A stretch of 64,000 nucleotides of DNA from Odiellus spinosus. Taxonomy: Eukaryota > Arthropoda > Arachnida > Opiliones > Phalangiidae. The stretch is taken from positions 13,324,183 through 13,388,182 of the forward strand of contig OY987238.1 of the NCBI GenBank assembly GCA_963920705.1. Reading direction: 5' to 3'. The notes beneath the pieces are model-generated. The model had not been told where the DNA came from, did not search any database, and saw only the letters and a program-made list of their open reading frames with translations. Positions 11,712-23,392 of the stretch are shown here, piece after piece (the stretch's first letter is position 1; each line of letters begins with the position of its first letter). Position numbers and translations under genes: made by a program.

Positions 11712-12599
11712 CGAACCCATTAAATAATTCAATTGTAGAATATACATGTATTGATTGTTTTATAAATTATTTTAAAATGTAAGGTAAATTAAATAAGTTA
11801 TATTTAAACGCATCACAAACTATGAATTGACCTAGACCGTTAAAAAATACCTAAAAACGTTTTCAAAACTCGCAAACAAGGGTTTATTATCAATTTTGAG
11901 AAATAAAGAGTCTTAGAATAAATTTAAGATTTATTTCAAAAGGACTCAATTGCTGAAGCCAATTAGAGTTCGTCTTTGATACGTCACGTGAACCGTAAAA
12001 AGAGGTTTGTTAGTAATATAGATTTAAATTGGATCACGTGGCTTTTTTATACTGAATTTCATTGGCCTCAGCAAAGTATTCCTATCTCAAATTTCTTCTT
12101 AACTCGGATTTAGGCTTAGCTAATTTATTTCGCAATAGCAATAATTAACCTAGAGTTTCTTTGGTGAGTTTTGATACGATTTACAACGTATATTAGCAGT
12201 TAAAAATCAATTAAAAATAACATTAACAGATTCTATTACCCCTTTATATATTTATTGGGTTTTAAAAACATTTCCGTCCCTGTAGATATGTTTCACGTGC
12301 ATAGCTTTTACGTATCAGGAAAAGACCCACTATAGGCGATTCTAAAATGCATAGGTTAAAGCTACAGCCCCTGTAAAAGTGTTTCAACCGTTAATGAATG
12401 AATGAATGGTTTATTTCCTTCCATATAAATGGTCCCTTTTGTATCAGGGAGGAGTAAAACTCGCAAGGAGTGTAAAATACACGATACAATGTTAACTAAA
12501 GTGAACAGTAAATGGTACTGAGAGCTAAGTTAGAGCAAAGTTAATACGCGTCGAGTCGTAGGCGACCCCACTGTTGAAGAACGTTTATACAGATATTAC
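11712..12599. other. Non-coding; AATG tract near 12390
   Basis: An (AATG)n-like run at about 12393-12410, followed by 'gtttatttcc', is the kind of tail seen on some LINE/SINE copies, but no body could be recognised next to it. Otherwise nothing. Confidence 0.4.
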
Positions 12600-13342
12600 C
12601 AAAAGTCTATGACTTTATTCCATAAAAGTAAACAAAGCCCCGCAGTTTAATACTATAAGCAGAAGCCGATGAAACCCTCCTTTGAAGTCTACTACTCTAA
12701 TGTTCGATATAGCGCTCCTCTCTGTATGGGTAAAATTCCCAATTTTACGAGATCGGAGGGGTCCGACTTCATACCCCCGTCTACGGAAAATTGGAAATTC
12801 TCTCTCTCCACAAACGATGACGTTTTTTTGACGAACTCCGAGGCAGCTAGAGATATTCGCTCGACGAACTCCCGCTCCGAAAATATCTACCGTTAGGAGG
12901 CGTACGAATCGCGCTTTTTGAAACTAACCCATACAGAGAGGGGTAGACAAGACCCGGGAGCAATAGACTTCAAAGGAGGGTTTCATCGGCTTCTGCTATC
13001 AGCAAAGGTCCGGGTAAAATTACCACCAAATTCTGCAGGATTCGAGACACTCTAGAGGCCACAGTCGCCGTGTAAATAGTGAAATCGGAAGCGCCACTCT
13101 GCGGAGAAATTCCGAAGTTGGGAGGGAAGACAATATAGGCAAGCGTGGCCCGTCTAAATTCCAACACTCTCTCCCGACTCAAAATATCGAGGAAGAGTTC
13201 AAATCACTCGAGCCAGACAGGGGTGTTGACTTTTTTGTCTATTTTTAAGTGATGGACTATGACGTAAAACTGGACCTGTTCTGATAGTATTAAATTATGG
13301 GGAGTTGTTTACTTTCATGGAATAAAAAGTAATAGACTTTTG
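12600..13342. mobile_element. Family H1 MITE, split by family A
   Basis: The left end CAAAAGTCTATGAC...AAAGTAAACAAAGCCCCG and right end GGAGTTGTTTACTTT...ATAGACTTTTG are inverted. The inside matches 20642-20996 base for base over long runs ('aggattcgagacactctag', 'gcgccactctgcggag'). Family A copy 2 interrupts it at 12660-12995. The minus-strand open frame at 12970-13182 is repeat-derived and recurs broken in the other copies. Confidence 0.85.
12660..12995. mobile_element. Family A MITE, copy 2
   Basis: A 336-bp copy with CAGAAGCCGATGAAACC / GGTTTCATCGGCTTCTG ends, flanked by CTATAAG (12653-12659) and CTATCAG (12996-13002), a 7-bp duplication with one difference. The intact H1 copy at 20642 shows the unfilled site and confirms the insertion. 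Confidence 0.9.
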
Positions 13343-13565
13343 ATATTATATATTTGCTTAAAATTAGACGATTTATCATTCCAGGTAACTGCATGGGTTA
13401 TATGCACTGATAAGAAAATTTAAAAATATATTTTAGCCATAAATAATTAAATTTAAAGCTAAAGCTTTTGTTTTATTTATTTTGTTCGAATTGTAATCGT
13501 GAATTTTAATAGTATTTCTTTTATTTTACAGGAATTCTAAGAAAGTTGAATGTTATACGTTTTAA

Positions 13566-13875
13566 AGGGAGAATGCAACCTGATTTTTATTGATTCCTTA
13601 TCGTTTAAATAGAACTAATCCAATAGTTAAAATAATTAAAAAACAAATATTAAACTAGAAATAAATTTAAAACTTACCATCAAAATAGGCTTAGCTGGAT
13701 TCATGAAGATCCTGAATTGACTCCGTATAAGGTCTTCCGACCAATGAGCGAAGGCCCGTCCTTCTTATACGAGAGGAAATCAGAATCTCCACGAATCCCG
13801 CTAAGCCTATTTTCCGGGTAAGTTTTAAATTCATTTCTAGTTTAATATTTGTTGTTGTTAGCTTGCATTCTCCCT
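13566..13875. mobile_element. Family B TTAA-type hairpin MITE, copy 1
   Basis: It starts after TTAA with AGGGAGAATGCAACCT and ends in the inverse (GCATTCTCCCTTT); the right-hand TTAA has decayed. The inner arms 'aaaataggcttagctggattc' and 'gaatcccgctaagcctatttt' pair, so the whole element is a foldback. The minus-strand open frame 13691-13975 overlaps it and is not supported. Confidence 0.85.
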
Positions 13876-14299
13876 TTACTAGGATAAATGATAATGAAAA
13901 ACAAAATGCGCGTCTATTCAGTCTGGTAAAAAGTGCCGGTTGCTTGCCCAAACATAATCTTGCATAAATTCTCATTATCCAAATAATCAGGCTTTTGAAA
14001 ATTAAAATGAAAGAGGGCGAAGGTAATTAGTGAAATTGTCGATTAAAATTTAATTTTTCAATTTTGTAAAGTCTTAATTGTCGAATTAATTCAGTCGCGT
14101 CGCGCGAATAATAGTTTTAGCCTTGGGGGACGTTATTTACTCAATTAGCGAGTCTCCCTAAACGTCGATATTAACTTTTGTCCGCTCAAATTAAAGAGAA
14201 TTCTCGCTCTCCAAAATTACAAACAAATTAAACATTAAAGGGAAATTATAGGCTTAAAATAAAACTTATCTTTAGAATTTTTTTGAAGATATCATTTTA
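13876..14299. other. Non-coding, nothing recognised
   Basis: Slightly CG-rich words around 14095-14200, no frame or repeat recognised. Confidence 0.45.
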
Positions 14300-14815
14300 T
14301 CTCGCGCCAAAACGTTCAGGGCGGTTTTATCTCGCGCCAAAAATTTTCAGTGCGGTTTTATCTCGCGCCAAAAATTTCAGGGAGGCATAATCTCGCGCCA
14401 AAATCTTTAGGACGTTTTGATCTCGCGCCAAAAGCCTTTAGGACGTCTTTATCACGCGCCAAAACGTTCAGGGTGGTTTTATCTCGCGCCAAAACCTTGA
14501 GGACGTCTTTATCTCGCGCCAAAAACCTTTAGGACGTCTTTATCACGCGCCAAAACTTTCAGGGCGGTTTTAACTCTCGCCAAGACCTTGAGCACGTCTT
14601 TATCACGCGCTAAAACCTTTTATCTCGCGCTAAAAATTTCAGGGAAGCATTATCTCGCACCAAAACCTTTAGGACGTCTTTATCTCGCGCCAAAAACCTT
14701 TAGGATGTCTTTATCTCGCGCCAAAACTTTTAGGGCGATTTGATCTCGAGCCAAAACCTTCATGGCGCTTTATTTGACGCCAAACCTTTCAGTTCACCTT
14801 TATCTCGCGCCAAAA
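14300..14815. repeat. About 33-bp minisatellite carrying TTTTGGCGCGAGA words
   Basis: Roughly 16-18 units of 30-33 bp built on TTTATCTCGCGCCAAAA plus a variable spacer ('acgttcagggcgg', 'cctttaggacgtc'). About 12 units keep CGCGCCAAA, whose inverse TTTGGCGCG fits the E2F consensus TTTSSCGC. The open frame 14350-14532 is a by-product of the repeat. Confidence 0.92.
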
Positions 14816-15550
14816 ACAAGCATTTGATGAATCAGAAATTCCCAGAGATTGTGTAAACATGACACGAATTCAAAAACATGACAACATGCGCAGAAAAAGG
14901 AGATTCTTAAGCTATTGTATTTTAAAAGAACAGGGGGATTTGTTGGACCTCAAAAAGTGGGAGTCTATAGTTTTGCACTTGTTGCAAATTCTAGGTGTAC
15001 GTAATAGTCTTACGCGACAGAATTTCCATTTCTATAACTCTTTTACATCAAATTTATGACGCCGTGTTTACAGAAAGCTATAAATAGGTTTAAGGAGAAA
15101 GAATAGAGAAAAATACAACGGAAATAAAACAGGGGAAAAAAAAAAAATCAGGTTTGTACAAGAAGTTAGACTGAATGTAGAAATGTTATAAAGAATACGA
15201 AGCCACGAATGAAAAGGTAGAAGAATTGTAAGGGATTTGGTGTCCTTTTGAGCCTTATCCTTTATTCAACGAGGTCCTAGGATGGATAAATATCGCGGTA
15301 CGGTATTCTAAGTCGTATTCCATAGCCCGATTTAAAATGCACCCCGACAACTTAGCGAAGGCGAAATATTGGGAGGGCCTTTATGCAAATGATGACGCCT
15401 CTATTCCCGCATCTGCACTCCTTAACCCCCGAAAGCCCGAATCAAAAACAAGGTCAACAAACCAACGTAATAACCCAAAAATAAAAACATTAATCAAATT
15501 TCAGTTCAGAAATAAATTGCATATTGATCGTTTTTAGAAAACTCTTTTGT
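14816..15550. other. Unique DNA, two unsupported ORFs
   Basis: Open frames at 14859-15059 and 15337-15537 show no family. 15250-15440 is richer in GC than its surroundings, holds an octamer-like ATGCAAAT (about 15384) and is not repeated elsewhere in the window, so it could be conserved non-coding DNA. Confidence 0.4.
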
Positions 15551-15872
15551 GAAAAATAACGAATAAAAAGATGATTTAAAATCTTAGTTTCGTCGTTTTA
15601 TTTATATTCTTCGAATTAAAAGTCAATTTGAAATATTTTTCCTTTATTTTAGACTAATTCTGGAAACGCGAATGTTTCTTATCCATCGTTATACGTTTGA
15701 ATACGAGTAATTTGTAGATAGATAAAGCGGCGAAGGCTTATCTTCGGGTAAACCTTATACGTTTAATAATTAAACGAATATACAAATTTCATTTTTTAGT
15801 TATAAACAATTTATCCTAAAATAAAATATCTGAAAATATACGATTAACAGAAGATAATGGATCGATCCGATT
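15551..15872 (-). mobile_element. Family C element, internal fragment
   Basis: Matches 19920-20240 almost throughout, from 'gaaaaataacgaataaaaag' to 'ggatcgatccgatt', but lacks both terminal GAGCTC words. Non-coding. Confidence 0.85.
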
Positions 15873-16583
15873 GAAACTCGTAGACCCAATTAACAAAACT
15901 TTACGAACATCCAGCCACACGAGAGTACATAAATAACCCTTAAACATCTTAGTCATTTTTAAGGGTTAAAATAAAAAAAAATTTGCTTCAAAGGCGTTTG
16001 AATACGCGGAGAAGTGGGGGGAGGGGTAAAATGATGTCAACACCCTTTATTTTGGGGTCCCTAAAGCCTCCAGCCTTTTTAAACTTTTAAAAGGCACGTG
16101 TCTCATATATTTGATTCGTTTGGTTGGCCAAAAATTTCGACCCCATTTTTTGTCCCTCAATGTTTTTATTTGGAACCTTTAGGAATCGAGGGTTATATAA
16201 CTATACCAATGCTACTTTACATTGAGTCAAAGGATACCTGCAAGGTACTAGAATATTACGGTTTAGTGACAGGTGAAACTGTACCTAATATCTGAAATAA
16301 ATTTTCTTATTTGAATATCTCTTATTTTATTTTTAAAAACGATGACACAAAACATTAAGTACTTAAAACCAACGCGTAGGGAATCAATGCAATGGGGATT
16401 AAGGAAATATAAAGCTATAATGATTTATATTGATAAAAAATTGAATATATAATTGTGATTTTTAAAATCAATTCAAGGCAACAAAATTTCCGTAGGAAAA
16501 AGGCTTCCCTAAGATATGTATTATAAAAATTAGTAGAATTCGTCTGCTAAATTAGATTATAACAATCAAAATCTGAATTTTAA
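15873..16583. other. Non-coding, nothing recognised
   Basis: An open frame at 16098-16295 has no domain. No repeat recognised. Confidence 0.45.
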
Positions 16584-16587
16584 TTAA

Positions 16588-16946
16588 AGGGAGAATGAAA
16601 CCTAAAAACAAGTGTTTATCTAATCTGCCAGAAAACAAAATTTAAAAACAAATATTAAACTAGAAATAAATTTAAAACTTACCATCAAAATAGGCTTAGC
16701 TGGATTCATGGAAATCACATGAATTCCACTTATAAGAACTAGCAACCAATGACATTGATCACGATTGCTCTAATATGGGGAATGCAGGATCTCCATGATC
16801 GTTGAGTTCATGTGATCTTCATGAATCCAGCTAAATTTATTTCTAGTTAAATATTTGATTGTAATTTATTATAGTGTTAGATTAGGACTATTTAAAACGA
16901 TAAGGAATCGTTAACAAAATAAATTTTGTTAGGTTGCATTTTCCCT
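16588..16946. mobile_element. Family B TTAA-type hairpin MITE, copy 2
   Basis: Flanked by TTAA (16584-16587, 16947-16950), with AGGGAGAATGAAACCT and AGGTTGCATTTTCCCT ends and the 'ataggcttagctggattcat' arm. Part of the right inner arm is missing. Non-coding. Confidence 0.85.
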
Positions 16947-17114
16947 TTAACAGAGCTTAGGGAGAAGCCTATTCCCTGTGACTAAAGCCATGATCTCCTC
17001 TGATATGTCTAAAAAATCCATACATATGAATTCGTAAGTATATATATATACATATTCCTATATCCTTTTCAATCTGTTTCTCAAAAGAAATCCCAGCGGG
17101 TGAAAATCTATCTG

Positions 17115-17166
17115 ATTATATATATATATACCATATATATATATATATATATACCATATATATATA
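17115..17166. repeat. TA microsatellite
   Basis: (TA)n runs broken by 'ccatat', immediately left of family A copy 3. The open frame at 17108-17323 begins in this tract and is not a gene. Confidence 0.85.
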
Positions 17167-17170
17167 CGAA

Positions 17171-17505
17171 CAGAAGCCGATGAAACCCTCCTTTCAAGTC
17201 TACTACTCTAATGTTCCATATAGCGCTCCTCTCTGTATGGGTAAAATTCCCAATTTTACGAGATCGGAGGGGTCCTACTTCATACCCCCTGTCTACGCAA
17301 AATTGTAAATTCTCTCTCCACAAACGACGACGTTTTTTTGATGAACTCCTAGGCTGCTAGAGATATTCGCTCGACGAACTCCCGCTCCGAAAATATCTAC
17401 CGTTAGGAGGAGTACGAATCGCGCTTTTTGAAACTAACCCATACAGAGAGGGGTAGACAAGACCCGGGAGTAATAGACTTCAAAGGAGGGTTTCATCGGC
17501 TTCTG
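17171..17505. mobile_element. Family A MITE, copy 3 (7-bp TSD)
   Basis: A 335-bp copy between exact duplications ATACGAA (17164-17170 and 17506-17512), with the same CAGAAGCC...GGCTTCTG ends and inner 'ctctctgtatgggt' arms as the other copies. Confidence 0.92.
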
Positions 17506-17773
17506 ATACGAATTAAAACCAGAGCTCATATTACAATATACCAGACCCCCTCCTCCTCTGTCTCTCTTGCAGAAACGAGTTCATAGTAGAAACTTTGAAT
17601 CATCAATATTTAAATTTAAGGATAAATAAAAATAATTATTTTAAATATTTTATATATCATAAGAATAAGAATTATTATCTTCATATGTATGGATAATATC
17701 TACTGTCTCCTAATTTACAGTTTGATATGATTTAATTACTAAAATGGTTATTTAATATTTTTTTTTATATTAA

Positions 17774-18320
17774 AGGAAGGTCGAAGAGTGATTTTTTATC
17801 GATTAGACTTTTTTAGAAAATAATCTTGGAAACGGATAAAAGATCCGTTAAAAAGTACGCGTTTGTATTGAAGATGTTGCCTTTTTACAAGGTTGATAAA
17901 AAGTATAGAATTTTTTATACTTTTGCCACCCTTGAAATTAACAAAAATACACGTTAAAAAGAAATAAATACCAATAATTTAAAAAATCAAAATAGATTTC
18001 ACTATTCTTTAAAATTGAGCCCCTCCAACCAATTGCGTAACGCCCTGCCTTCCAGCGAACAAAATACTTATGGCATACTCTATGTCGCGCTACGTTTATA
18101 TTACGCATCTCGCGCTATAATCGGTTGCCACGAGTATTTTGTTCGCTGGAAAGCAGGGCGTTACGCGATTGGTTGAAGAGAGAGATCAGTGAAATTTGGA
18201 TCTATTTTGATTTTTAAATTCATTTAGATTTGTTTTCCGAATGCGATTAACTCTGCAGATATGTTTTATAATTAGTAGAAAAATTGATTAAAAAACTTGA
18301 TTATCCTCTTCATCTTCCCT
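17774..18320. mobile_element. TTAA-type hairpin MITE (single copy here)
   Basis: TTAA at 17770-17773 and 18321-18324, with ends AGGAAGGTCGAAGAG / CTCTTCATCTTCCCT. The centre (18028-18176) is a strong inverted repeat: 'ccaattgcgtaacgccctgc' against 'gcagggcgttacgcgattgg'. Non-coding. Confidence 0.75.
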
Positions 18321-18734
18321 TTAAAAAATGATGTATGTTCATTATCCCTTTTGAATTTTCTGGTATTTTTAGAGCCCGAGGCCAGATCAGAAAACCGGCT
18401 TCATGTACGCAAGCTGAGTTTTACCTGTGTTTTCTTAACACTTTACTAGGATTTTTTTTTTTGGTTTTCTTGGATCCTTCTACAAACACTGTTTGTATTG
18501 CTATCGAGTGTATACTTGATAGAAAAAAAAACTTGTGCCTAGAGTTTGCTTTCATATTTATAAGAAATCATAAAATTTTCGATAGAGATCGATGAAAAAT
18601 AAATAAAAAAAAAAATTGACTCGAAATTTTCGGGTTGAAATCAAATATTAAAGATTATTCGAGCAAAATAATAATTTTACTAAACAAGCAAAGATCTTAA
18701 AATTATATTGAATATTTATTTTCAAGGGATACCG

Positions 18735-19030
18735 ATCTATTTTTTATTTTCATAAATAAACCAAATTTCTAAAGTTTGGTAAGATATAAAATCGGACCAA
18801 TCAGATTAATTCAACCTTCAAAAGCGCTTGTAATGTCATAACATAAAAAGAATAGGCTGGCATTTGATGCCTAAGACCTTGGACATCAAACGCTGACCAT
18901 TATTTTAATCTTAGGGTTAAAAAAGCACTGTTGAAGGCTGCATTAATACGATTGGTTCGATTTTATATTTACTTCAAATTTTACCAAACTTTAGAAATTA
19001 ATTTAAACAAAAAAAAGTGTCTAAAAATTC
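18735..19030. mobile_element. Hairpin element related to 28430 and 38889
   Basis: Inverted arms ('ctaaagtttggtaa' against 'ttaccaaactttag') surround 'aaaatcggaccaatca' and 'ttgatgcctaagaccttgg', words shared with 28430-28660 and 38889-39100. The outer ends were not defined with certainty. Confidence 0.7.
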
Positions 19031-19690
19031 TGAAAAAAATTATCGAATACGTTTTTTGGCACGTGATTACGAAAATTCATTTCAAATAAACCCAGATTTG
19101 AAATAAATATTTTACAATTAATTAAATATGAAAATAAATATATTTCATCCAACCTTTACTCCTGAATATTAATTCTAAATAATTCTAAGAATTCGATGGT
19201 TAATTTACATATTTCTATACGCAACAACGACTTTAAGGGGGACTGGTGGTGTAAAAAAAAACCTCATAACCGGGCTAAGTTCTTCGTGTAACGAAAACTA
19301 AATGAGGTTTGGCCAATATTTGCGCGCGGTTTGGCGAAAATAATGAAAGTAGATTCTTATTAAAATTCTACGCCATTAACTCACCAGCTTAAACAACGAC
19401 AGAAAGAGAGAGAGGGAGAAAAAAAAAACAAAAAAACTCATACCGATTTCAAAGAAAAAAATATCATTAAACTACAAAATGAATTTGCAGTACATATTTA
19501 ACAACGTTAGCTTTATCTAAAATATATTCTAAAGCAGTATTAGAAGGAGAGATACCTTAGACAACATTGAAAAACGATTGCGTTTATGTAAACCTAACCC
19601 GTTCGAATATGCAACTCCGTTTCAATGTAACCGAATGCAAGAAGTTAGTAATTCCAACTAACATTTATTTTTCAAATGTTATAGGGAAAC
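19031..19690. other. Non-coding, nothing recognised
   Basis: AT-rich with short A tracts; no frame or element recognised. The plus-strand open frame 18335-18595, just upstream of the 18735 hairpin, is likewise unsupported. Confidence 0.45.
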
Positions 19691-19694
19691 TAAA

Positions 19695-20247
19695 GAGCTA
19701 GGAATTCGTAAAATTTTTATTAATTGGATAAAAATCTACTAAATTATGATGTACTCTGCTTGATTAAAAATAGACCATTTAATTCGAGTTAACTTATTCG
19801 AAGATAAAGTAAAAAACCTTATCCATATCCGTTTTTATCCAAAAATGGCCGCCTTATCTTAGAATATTATCCATTGCGTTATACGTTCGGATAAAAATTT
19901 AATTCAAAATTTATTTTCCCTGAAAAATAACGAATAAAAAGATGATTTAAAATCTTATCGTTTTATTTCTATTCTTCGAATTAAAAGTCAATTTAAAATA
20001 TTGTTTCTTATATTTTAGACTAATTCTGGAAACGCGAATGTTTCTTATCCATCGTTATACGTTTGAATACGAGTAATTTGTAGATAGATAAAGCGGCGAA
20101 GGCTTATCTTCGGGTAAACCTTATACGTTAAACAATTATACGAATATAGAAATTTCATTGTTTTAGTTACTAACAATTTATCCGAAAATAAAATATCTGA
20201 AAATATACGAATAACGGAAGATAATGGATCGATCCGATTCCGAGCTC
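19695..20247 (-). mobile_element. Family C element, full-length copy
   Basis: A 553-bp copy from GAGCTAGGAATTCGT to GATCGATCCGATTCCGAGCTC. It shares essentially all internal words with 39102-39646 and 63055-63600 in the opposite orientation. The ends are only about 11 bp inverted, with no obvious long terminal repeats. The minus-strand open frame 20045-20296 crosses its end. Confidence 0.88.
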
Positions 20248-20641
20248 TACTTGGAGCTAAAAATGGAACTGTTTTTGAACTAATTTTCGAAATCACCGTA
20301 TAACGATGGATAAGTCAATTTCTCGCAAAATGCTACTGAAACTACATTTAGATTTAATGACAGCATCGCTTGGATTTTTTTTTTTCTCATTCTACATGAA
20401 TTGCATTTAGTCTAATTACTTATTCATGTATGGAAAGAACTTCGTATTCGAGGGTTAAGTTATTAATTTTCTACCAATTAGTTTTGAAGGCTAGCATATA
20501 TATTACGTACTGTTTTAATGTATAATGTATTAGGGAAAAAAAATATATTAATAATTTAAAATCTTTCCAAACTGCGTAACTTTCATCTTGGATAATTAGT
20601 ACTTAAAATATTATATTATTCATATTTCCTTTATATATATT

Positions 20642-20996
20642 CAAAAGTCTATAAAAGTAAACAACGCCACGTAGCTTAATAATATCATCAAAGGTCAGGG
20701 TAAAAGTACCACCAGATTCTACAGGATTCGAGACACTCTAGCGGCCGTAGTCGCCACGTGTAAATACTGAGATCGAAAGCGCCACTCTGCGGAGAGATTC
20801 CGAAGCTTGGGGGATGACAATATAGCCAAGCATACCGTTTCTCTCTCCCGACTTAAAATATCGAGGAAAAGTTCAAATCACTCGAGCTAGAGAGGGGTGA
20901 TGATTTTTTGGCTATTTTTAAGTAATACGTTTTAAGCTACGTATTAAGCTACGGGGCGTTGTTTACTTTTATGTTATAAAATGATATAGACTTTTG
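20642..20996. mobile_element. Family H1 MITE, uninterrupted copy
   Basis: The ends CAAAAGTCTAT / ATAGACTTTTG and inner AGTAAACAACGCC / GGGCGTTGTTTACTT are inverted. The interior matches 12996-13300. This copy shows what the H1 copy at 12600 looked like before family A entered it. Confidence 0.85.
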
Positions 20997-21039
20997 ATAT
21001 TACTTAAAAAAGAAACATTGGTGCAATGGTATGACGCGC

Positions 21040-21178
21040 CACTCTTTGGAGAAATTCCGAAGTAAGCGTAGCCCGCCTAAATTACGTCCCTCTCCTGACT
21101 TAAAATATCGAGGAAGAGTCCAAATCACTGGAGCAAGACAGGGGTGATGACTTTTTTGTCTATTTTTTAAGTTTTCCT
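21040..21178. mobile_element. Family H1 internal fragment
   Basis: 'gcgccactctttggagaaattccg' through 'ggggtgatgacttttttgtct' repeats the middle of 20642-20996 with several differences; the ends are missing. Confidence 0.75.
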
Positions 21179-21815
21179 TTAAGTATTTGAACGGATAATA
21201 TCAGAATAAAATACAGTAGATATATCCATGGATTACGAGAAATACAAAATTAATCCTATTGATATTTAGGTTCAGATAAAGTAATATTTTGAAAGTTACT
21301 AGGTTTTTGTGTCGAAATAAAGATGGTGGTTTTTGCGCACCCCGATCAGATCCAATCTCTTATGGAAAGAATGAGAATATAAAAAAAGCGAGTATTGTGT
21401 GCCTTGCTTGTATAGTGGAAACGTATTTTCGAGAGATGGGCCTACACTGCAAAGAAATGAACGAATAAAAAAAGAAAAAGAAGAAGAAGAAAAAAAAAAG
21501 AGCATCTGAGCAACGCGTAGATGCGCTGTACTTCGAGAAGACCAAAAAAAGGAAATATTCAATGCCTTTTTTTTTCTTCCGATTCTCTTTCCTGGCTTCG
21601 TCATTCTCTCGCCCCTATGCTCTCTCTCTAGGGTAAGAGAGAGCGCCAACAAAGAGGGGGAAGGGGGATAAGCTCAACCTAAAATCCAACGTATAATTTC
21701 CTAGCGCATATCCCAACAAGATACGCGAGACACATTAGAATAGCAATGCTTTTCATTATTAAAGGCTATATATTTAAATTAGACACGCAACACGTGATTC
21801 ATTTCGGGTCTAGTA
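21179..21815. other. Non-coding; purine-rich tract
   Basis: A purine tract at about 21468-21503 and CT/GA-rich words to 21660 give two overlapping minus-strand open frames (21299-21652, 21360-21545) of low complexity (runs of F and S). Not supported as genes. Confidence 0.5.
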
Positions 21816-22440
21816 AAAAGTCGCGTTCATACTAGGTCTTGGAATCGATTTAAACCGTTTCAAAACGTTTCGTTAGAGTCATATGAAGGGGAAATTGATT
21901 TGAGTCAATTTCTCGAAACTGCTTCGGGAACCAGTTTCGTACCGATTCGGTTTCAATAACCGATAAACCGCGTTCATACTAAGTCTTGGAATCGATTTAA
22001 ACCGTTTCAAAACGTTTCCCCTAGAATCGTCTGAACGGGAAACCGTCCTTTCTCTAATCGATATGATTCAATTTCTCGAAACTGCTTCGGGAACCAGTTT
22101 CGTACCGATTCGGTTTCAATAACCGATAAGCCGCGTTCATACTAGGCCTTGGAATCGATTTAAACAGTTTGAAAACGTTTCGTTAGAGTCATATGAACGG
22201 GAAACCGTCTTTTCTCCAATTGATATGATTCAATTTCTCGAAACTGCTTCGGGAACCAGTTTCGTACCGATTCGGTTTCAACAACCGATAAGCCGCGTTC
22301 GTACTAGGCCTTGGAATCGATAAACCGTTTCAAAACGTTTCCCTAGGATCGTAAGAACGGGAAACCATCCTTTTTCCAATCGATTTGATTCTATATCTCG
22401 AAACTGCTTCGGGAACCAAGTTCAAACCAAGAGTATCTAA
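21816..22440. repeat. Tandem array of family E units, about 4 copies
   Basis: 'cgcgttcatactaggtcttgg' or a close variant recurs at about 21822, 21968, 22132 and 22293, each followed by 'aatcgatttaaaccgtttcaaaacg' and 'ctcgaaactgcttcgggaacc'. The period is about 146-165 bp. The same unit occurs as a stand-alone element at 37243, 52028 and 58170, so a mobile element has become a short satellite here. Confidence 0.85.
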
Positions 22441-22950
22441 ATCCATACTCTTCCCCAAGGTCTAAAAAAACATTGTTGGCTGGTTGGGGCCTTCTTAAAA
22501 TGAAAGTAGAGGGAGGCTGTTCAAAGAGGAGGGGGGGGGGGGGGGCGAGGGATACAAACTTCTTTTAATATTCGAGTTATTTCTTTTTGTTCAGGAAATG
22601 CTAATGTGGGGCGTTTCTAGCGAGAGATGGCAAGCCTCAATTTTTTTTTATCCCCTTTATTCTTTAACCCCTACATATAGCTAGAAAAATGTGTTTCATT
22701 CTGCCTTGTATTGTCTCCAATTTTTATACAATTCGTTCGACCGAATTGAAGCAATACGTAATAAACTATAAAAGAAGGAAGGTTGCTATATTTATTTAAG
22801 ATAAATGAACACGCAATAAAGGTAAAAATAAATTTAAACTTTCATCAATTATATTTTTTTTAATTAAATTTAAATGATTAATGAGTTGTAAGAACGACAG
22901 AAAATCAAATATTTAATATTTTTATCCTTAAAAATGTACAACATTGATTA
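22441..22950. other. Non-coding; G tract
   Basis: A run of about 14 G at 22532-22545; otherwise nothing recognised. Confidence 0.5.
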
Positions 22951-22954
22951 TTAA

Positions 22955-23388
22955 AGGGAGGATGCAACCTAACAACAAGTGATTTTTTATTGATTCCTTA
23001 TTGTTTAAATAGGCCTAATCCACTATTTAAAAAATTTACAAACAAATATTAAACTAGAAATAAATTTAAAACTTACCCTGAAAATAGGCTTAGTGGGATT
23101 CATGGAGCTCCCGATTTCCTCGCGTGTAAGGTCTAGCGACCAATCGCGCGCGAGTGTAAGTCTCGTGGAGATCTCGCTTGAACGACGGGCCTTCGCTCAT
23201 TGGTCGCTAGACCTTACACGGACGCGATTCAGGATCTCCACGAATCCCGCTAAGCCTATTTTCAGGGTAAGTTTTAAATTTATTTCTAGTTTAATGTTTG
23301 TATTGTAAACTTTTTATCGATGGATTAGGCCTATTTAAACGATAAGGAATCGATAAAACATCACTTGTAATTACGTTGCATTCTCCCT
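22955..23388. mobile_element. Family B TTAA-type hairpin MITE, copy 3 (full)
   Basis: A 434-bp copy between TTAA (22951-22954, 23389-23392), with ends AGGGAGGATGCAACCT / CGTTGCATTCTCCCT. The long arms include 'ctagcgaccaatcgcg' and its partner. The open frames 23093-23308 (plus) and 23291-23488 (minus) are by-products. Confidence 0.9.
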
Positions 23389-23392
23389 TTAA

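Noticed and set aside
12669-12896. Recurring 'MKPSFEV...' protein seen in many places (also 24077, 35139, 46183, 46919, 61741)
   Set aside because: It is the translation of family A MITE ends. The reading frame shifts between copies and nothing suggests selection on protein.
18950-18962. tRNA B-box-like 'ggttcgatt'
   Set aside because: Lies in a MITE arm without an A box or cloverleaf; no tRNA found in the window.
21299-21652. 117-codon frame with F/S runs
   Set aside because: Low-complexity translation of a purine/pyrimidine tract; two competing frames.
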